A stretch of DNA of 64,000 bases, taken from contig NZ_WVIC01000020.1 of the NCBI RefSeq assembly GCF_009939295.1, positions 1 through 64,000 on the forward strand. The letters run 5' to 3'. Under the pieces are notes generated by a model that was not told where the DNA came from, did no database searches, and was given only the letters and a program-made list of their open reading frames with translations. The position numbers and the translations under genes were made by a program. Shown piece after piece: positions 60,397 to 64,000 of the stretch. The DNA is from Petrachloros mirabilis ULC683 (GTDB taxonomy: Bacteria; Cyanobacteriota; Cyanobacteriia; Thermosynechococcales; Thermosynechococcaceae). The stretch's first letter is position 1, and every line of letters begins with the position of its first letter.

Positions 60397-61559
60397 GCCG
60401 CAAAATATGTGTTGTTACTGGCACCCGTGCTGAATACGGGCTCTTACGGTGGGTGATGAAGGGGATCCGACAAGCACCAGACCTGGAACTGCAAGTGGTT
60501 GCGACGGGGATGCATCTTTCGCCGGAGTTCGGGTTGACCTACCGCGAGATTGAAAAAGATGGCTTTAGCATTGATCGCAAGATAGAAATGCTGCTCAGTT
60601 CGGATACGGCGACTGGTCTAGCGAAATCCATGGGACTAGGAATGATTGGCTTTGGAGATGCTTTGCAACTCCTGCAGCCGGATGTGATGCTGGTATTAGG
60701 CGATCGGTTTGAAATTTTTGCCGCTGTGGCGGCTGCTATGGTTGCGCGAATTCCGGTTGCCCATTTGCACGGTGGAGAAGCGACCGAAGGAGCCTTCGAC
60801 GAGGCAATTCGTCATTCAATTACGAAGATGTCCCATCTGCATTTTGTGGCAGCAGAGAAATATCGGAAGCGGGTCATTCAACTGGGAGAGCATCCGGATC
60901 GGGTCTTTCTGGTTGGAGGTTTGGGCATTGATAATATTAAGCGGTTAAATTTCCTGGATCGGAAAGATTTAGAGGCCGCTTTGGGATTTAAGCTTGGTGC
61001 AAAGAATTTATTGATTACCTTTCATCCAGTAACTCTAGAGCAGACACCCGCTGTTGAGCAGATGGCGGAATTGCTAGTTGCTCTTGATACTCTCAAAGAG
61101 ACTCACCTGATCTTCACTATGCCCAATGCGGATACCGATAGTCGGGCATTATTTCACCTGATTGAGACTTTTGTCGCGACTCATTCAAATGCTCGTGTGT
61201 ATACGTCTTTGGGACAGCTACGCTATCTATCTTGTATTCAGCATGTCGATGGTGTTGTGGGAAACTCTTCGAGTGGGTTGCTAGAAGTTCCTAGTTTTCG
61301 CAAGGGTACTGTCAATATTGGCGATCGACAAGAGGGGCGTCTGAAGGCAGACAGCGTTATAGACTGCTCTCCAGATCGTCATGCTATCAGTGCAGCGATA
61401 CAGCGCCTCTATAGTTTTGAGTTCCAAGAGAAGCTCAAAATGATTCGTAATCCCTATGGCGATGGTGGTGCTAGTGACAAAATTGTCCATGTGCTGCAAA
61501 TGTTACAGTTAAACAACATTTTGAAAAAGAATTTTTTCGATGTTTCAATTTCATGTTGA
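60393..61559 (+). CDS. legG: hydrolysing NDP-N,N'-diacetylbacillosamine 2-epimerase
   Basis: 388 residues of the NeuC/LegG family (GT-B fold): VTGTRAEYGLLRWVMKGI, LGDRFEIFAAVAAAMVARIPVAHLHGGEATEGAFDEAIRHSITKMSHLHF, and VVGNSSSGLLEVPSFRKGTVNIGDRQEGR. It releases the 2-epimerised free sugar that LegI uses. It overlaps legI by four bases and the next gene by 20. The last 20 residues (NNILKKNFFDVSISC) are more AT-rich than the rest. Confidence 0.87.
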   Translation: MSRKICVVTGTRAEYGLLRWVMKGIRQAPDLELQVVATGMHLSPEFGLTYREIEKDGFSIDRKIEMLLSSDTATGLAKSMGLGMIGFGDALQLLQPDVMLVLGDRFEIFAAVAAAMVARIPVAHLHGGEATEGAFDEAIRHSITKMSHLHFVAAEKYRKRVIQLGEHPDRVFLVGGLGIDNIKRLNFLDRKDLEAALGFKLGAKNLLITFHPVTLEQTPAVEQMAELLVALDTLKETHLIFTMPNADTDSRALFHLIETFVATHSNARVYTSLGQLRYLSCIQHVDGVVGNSSSGLLEVPSFRKGTVNIGDRQEGRLKADSVIDCSPDRHAISAAIQRLYSFEFQEKLKMIRNPYGDGGASDKIVHVLQMLQLNNILKKNFFDVSISC

Positions 61560-62649
61560 CGAAACTATGATTAATTACGCGAGTGCCACGGACGATCGCT
61601 GGCGTCAAGCCTTGCTCTCGATTGATAGTACTTTAGAGCAAGCAATTCGCAATCTTGATCAATCAACCTTGAAAATTGCACTGGTGATGACTCGAGAGGA
61701 AATGTTGCTCGGTACCCTGACCGATGGTGACATTCGTCGAGGGTTGCTCCGCGGTTGTGACCTACAAAGCCTAGTAGATTCGGTTGTAAACCGCAACCCG
61801 ATTGTGGTGCCGCCGGGTCTGACGAGAGATACTGCACTGCGAATTATGCAAGCAAATGGTATTCAGCAGTTGCCAGTAGTCGATGAAGAGCGCCATGTAG
61901 TGGGCTTACACTTGTTTGATCAATTAGTGCTGCCAACCCAGCGTCCTAATACAATGGTAATTATGGCAGGTGGTAAAGGCACTCGCCTAATGCCTTTGAC
62001 CGAAAACTGCCCCAAGCCTTTGTTGCCAGTCGCTGGCAAACCTATGCTGGAGCACATTATCGATCGAGCTAAATCTGAAGGCTTTCAGCACTTTGTCATC
62101 GCCGTTCACTATCTGGGTCATATGATTGAAGACTACTGCAGTGATGGTAGTCGTTGGCAGGTGCAAATTGAATACCTGAGGGAAAAAATTCCTTTAGGGA
62201 CGGCTGGTGCAATTAGTCTGTGGGATGCTCATCCCAAGGCTCCTTTCCTTGTAACCAATGGTGATGTACTAACCGATATTCGCTATGGAGAAATGATTGA
62301 CTTTCATCGTCAACATGCGGCAACTGCCACCATGGCTGTTCGTTCGCATGAGTGGCAAAATCCTTTTGGGGTTGTTAATACCAAAGGGGTAGACATCATT
62401 AGTTTTGAAGAAAAACCAGTTGTCCGTAGCCATGTAAATGCAGGCATCTATGTGCTGAGTCCTGCAGCTCTAGATGACTTGGTACCTGGTGAATATTGTG
62501 ATATGCCCTTCTTGTTTAGTCGATTGCAAGAGCGGGGCGATCGTACTATTGTTTATCCTATGCACGAACCTTGGCTAGATGTTGGTCGAGAGGCGGACTT
62601 GCAAAAAGCTCAATCCAAACTTTCTGCTGCCACACAACAAATGTCGTAA
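61540..62649 (+). CDS. CBS-domain sugar-1-phosphate nucleotidyltransferase (PtmE-like)
   Basis: About 363-369 residues. Two CBS domains (about 20-130, GTLTDGDIRRGLLRG and VVDEERHVVGLHL) are fused to a nucleotidyltransferase (MVIMAGGKGTRLMPLTENCPKPLLPV, EYLREKIPLGTAGAI, NGDVLTDI, VNAGIYVL). Campylobacter PtmE, which makes GDP-glucosamine for the legionaminic pathway, has the same layout. The start is uncertain: TTG or ATG variants between 61540 and 61567; ATG 61567 (MINYASATDD) overlaps nothing. Confidence 0.8.
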   Translation: MFQFHVDETMINYASATDDRWRQALLSIDSTLEQAIRNLDQSTLKIALVMTREEMLLGTLTDGDIRRGLLRGCDLQSLVDSVVNRNPIVVPPGLTRDTALRIMQANGIQQLPVVDEERHVVGLHLFDQLVLPTQRPNTMVIMAGGKGTRLMPLTENCPKPLLPVAGKPMLEHIIDRAKSEGFQHFVIAVHYLGHMIEDYCSDGSRWQVQIEYLREKIPLGTAGAISLWDAHPKAPFLVTNGDVLTDIRYGEMIDFHRQHAATATMAVRSHEWQNPFGVVNTKGVDIISFEEKPVVRSHVNAGIYVLSPAALDDLVPGEYCDMPFLFSRLQERGDRTIVYPMHEPWLDVGREADLQKAQSKLSAATQQMS

Positions 62650-62924
62650 GCGTCCCTAGAACTTAAGGAAAACGGCTCTTTCGGCCTGACTATGGAAGCT
62701 GAAAATCTAAAATGCATAAAACCCTTTCATACCAATGCTTATTATCCCTAGTTCCATAAAAGGAGCCTTGAAAACTGATTTTTGCTGAAAGCCTTGTATA
62801 GCAGTTCTTTCAGGTTATCGTGGAGAAATTTGCCATACTCAAACCGAAAGAGCCATACATTGCTAATCTAAAAAAATCAGCAAATTTAAAAATAGTTAAT
62901 AGAAGTAAAAAGCGGAGATAAGAC
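62650..62924. other. AT-rich intergenic region before the methyltransferase gene (275 bp)
   Basis: No open frame or hairpin of note. Composition shifts to AT-rich here and stays so through the next gene. GCGGAGAT at about 62911 provides a ribosome site for the ATG at 62925. Confidence 0.45.
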
Positions 62925-63713
62925 ATGAAAGACAAGAGTGTCTGGAAGGTTTGGGACGAAAATAACGAATATGGTGAAGTCTTTTACAAAAGAGCTACTG
63001 GCCAATTGCCTGAAATGGAAAGCAGTAAAGCTGCTGCAAAATTGATCAAGGACGATGTAACTGAGGGAGACAAGATTCTTGATGTAGGCTGTGGATCCGG
63101 TCACTATCTTCGAAGTCTTCGTTCAGCTTTGAAAATTAACTTTTTTTACACCGGAGTAGATGCCACTTCCAATTACATCAATTTGGGGAAAAGAGCATTT
63201 GTGAATGACGCTGGAGTTGACTTTTGTCTTGGTGACATTTATAATTTGCCTTTTGATGAGAATTCTTTTGATATTGTGATGTGCAATAATGTGTTGCTAC
63301 ATTTGCCATCTATACAAAAGCCATTAAATGAGCTAATTCGAGTATCTAAAAAGACGGTTTTAATTCGTACTCTAATTGGTGATAGATCTTTTAGAATTCA
63401 AGATGTTTCTCCAGCTAGTGAGATTGAATTTAATGGTGATGGTGAACCTACATCTTTCTATTACTATAACATTTACTCACAAAAGTATCTGAACTATCTT
63501 TTGAAATCAAGTGGTAAGGTAAATAACTTTCAAATTATCAAAGATGTTTTTTTTGATCCGCAAAACATAGAAAGTTCTACTTCTGAACATAGAGATGCTC
63601 ATAACGTTACTAAGATCATAGGAGATTTTCAGGTAAACGGATATATTATTCAGCCCTGGAAATTCCTGAAAATCAACATTATAGTTCCAAAAAATGGTAA
63701 TGTATTAATGTAA
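62925..63713 (+). CDS. class I SAM-dependent methyltransferase
   Basis: 262 residues. Motif I ILDVGCGSGHYLRSL (about 50), motif II YTGVDAT, LGDIYNLPFDENSFDIVMCNNVLLHLPS (motif IV region). The start MKDKSVWKVWDENNEYGEVFYKRATGQLPEME is like methyltransferases found in surface-glycan loci, so a sugar or nonulosonate is the likely acceptor; the exact site is unknown. Codon use is far more AT-rich than in the core genes here, indicating recent acquisition. An IS66 remnant begins seven bases downstream. Confidence 0.85.
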   Translation: MKDKSVWKVWDENNEYGEVFYKRATGQLPEMESSKAAAKLIKDDVTEGDKILDVGCGSGHYLRSLRSALKINFFYTGVDATSNYINLGKRAFVNDAGVDFCLGDIYNLPFDENSFDIVMCNNVLLHLPSIQKPLNELIRVSKKTVLIRTLIGDRSFRIQDVSPASEIEFNGDGEPTSFYYYNIYSQKYLNYLLKSSGKVNNFQIIKDVFFDPQNIESSTSEHRDAHNVTKIIGDFQVNGYIIQPWKFLKINIIVPKNGNVLM

Positions 63714-63720
63714 AGGGTAA

Positions 63721-64000
63721 CTACTCAGGCTGAGACAGTGGTGATTGAGAATTGCCAGCAAATAGGTTGAACAGAGCATCAAAAACATTGAGCCTCTGCT
63801 TGCGCAAGGTCGCTAGATAGCCCCGAATGCGACAGAACTGTCTAGACCCATCCTCAGACCGAAAGCCACCCGAAATTTTCTGCTTCAGTTTCATCATGCG
63901 TAGATCCCGCTCAGCTTGGTTGTTGTCAAAGGAGAGGCTGAAATTCTGCATTAAGTGCCGACCCCTGATGCTTCTGTAAACGCTTCAGCAGGTTACGCGG
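63721..64000 (-). pseudogene. IS66-family transposase, C-terminal fragment with a frameshift (runs off the window)
   Basis: The frame 63721-63954 gives LMQNFSLSFDNNQAERDLRM, KISGGFRSEDGSRQFCRIRGYLATLRKQ, the C-terminal DDE region of IS66 transposases with the catalytic Glu in NNQAERD. Upstream (63955-64000) the family continues in another frame as PRNLLKRLQKHQGSAL. A single extra A in GCACTTAATGCAG (about 63950) separates the two. So the transposase is broken, unless programmed frameshifting is invoked. The rest lies beyond the window. Confidence 0.85.

Noticed and set aside
59395-61559. Sialic acid (neuraminate) synthesis as the pathway of neuB/neuC-like genes
   Set aside because: Adjacent legB, legC and PtmE-like genes are not needed for neuraminate but are needed for legionaminate; the alternative cannot be wholly excluded without biochemistry.

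Overview
The window is chromosomal DNA of a cyanobacterium. Marker genes are petN, pipX-pipY, sepF, dapL, DUF3119/DUF3086, an SLH-type iron-uptake porin, a PatD-like protein and paired FHA-kinase/PP2C genes, and HIP1-type GCGATCGC octamers are scattered throughout. Base composition looks moderately GC-rich for the phylum. I cannot name a genus; a Leptolyngbya-like or other non-marine lineage is a guess.

Layout. 1-1560 is a decaying edge: an aspartyl-protease/small-protein pair that has lost its frame, plus a small membrane protein with no recognisable start. 1.6-13.4 kb is core genome: relA/spoT, a patD-like gene, FHA-type Ser/Thr kinase, PP2C phosphatase, rRNA pseudouridine synthase, ecfT, a pabB/trpE-like gene and the nitrogen/cell-division block pipX-pipY-sepF-proC. 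13.5-19.4 kb (minus strand) holds a GH3-family adenylating enzyme abutting a secreted pentapeptide-repeat/beta-barrel protein, then a membrane-anchored PLD/EF-hand/HhH protein. 20.0-24.3 kb is a solitary NRPS with domains A-MT-T-R. It converges, with overlapping stop codons, on a PIN-like/ImmA-IrrE-like gene pair (24.3-26.0 kb). 26.7-31.7 kb is a signalling operon: hybrid histidine kinase plus REC-PAS-GGDEF-EAL protein. 31.7-37.2 kb has a glycosyltransferase-like gene, DUF2470 and an NfeD-like/flotillin/flotillin operon. 37.2-46.3 kb has tRNA-Asn, a zinc-ribbon/kinase/pentapeptide protein, petN, a 48-residue membrane protein, argS, mlaE, DUF3119, DUF3086 and dapL. 46.6-48.4 kb is an iron-uptake porin behind a Fur-box-like site. 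49.7-63.7 kb is a surface-polysaccharide island: a FlaA1/CapD-type dehydratase, a Wzc-like co-polymerase/tyrosine kinase, a PglK-like ABC flippase and a near-complete GDP-linked legionaminic acid pathway (legB, legC, neuD/legH-like, legI, legG, ptmE-like). An AT-rich methyltransferase gene follows, and a frameshifted IS66 transposase fragment runs off the end.

Three families of miniature inverted-repeat elements lie in the gaps. Family A has three copies of about 157 bp with TAA target duplications. Family B has ends CTACGGTGTACACAC and about three recognisable copies plus remnants; two carry the same 25-bp nested repeat at the same place. Family C has four copies of about 108 bp with ends TATAGCGGTT. 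They account for most of the intergenic DNA longer than 300 bp.

The most interesting items are the orphan A-MT-T-R synthetase, the GH3/pentapeptide-barrel pair, the PIN-like/ImmA pair, the legionaminic acid cassette and the nested and loop-inverted repeats. All calls come from reading the sequence; no database search was possible.
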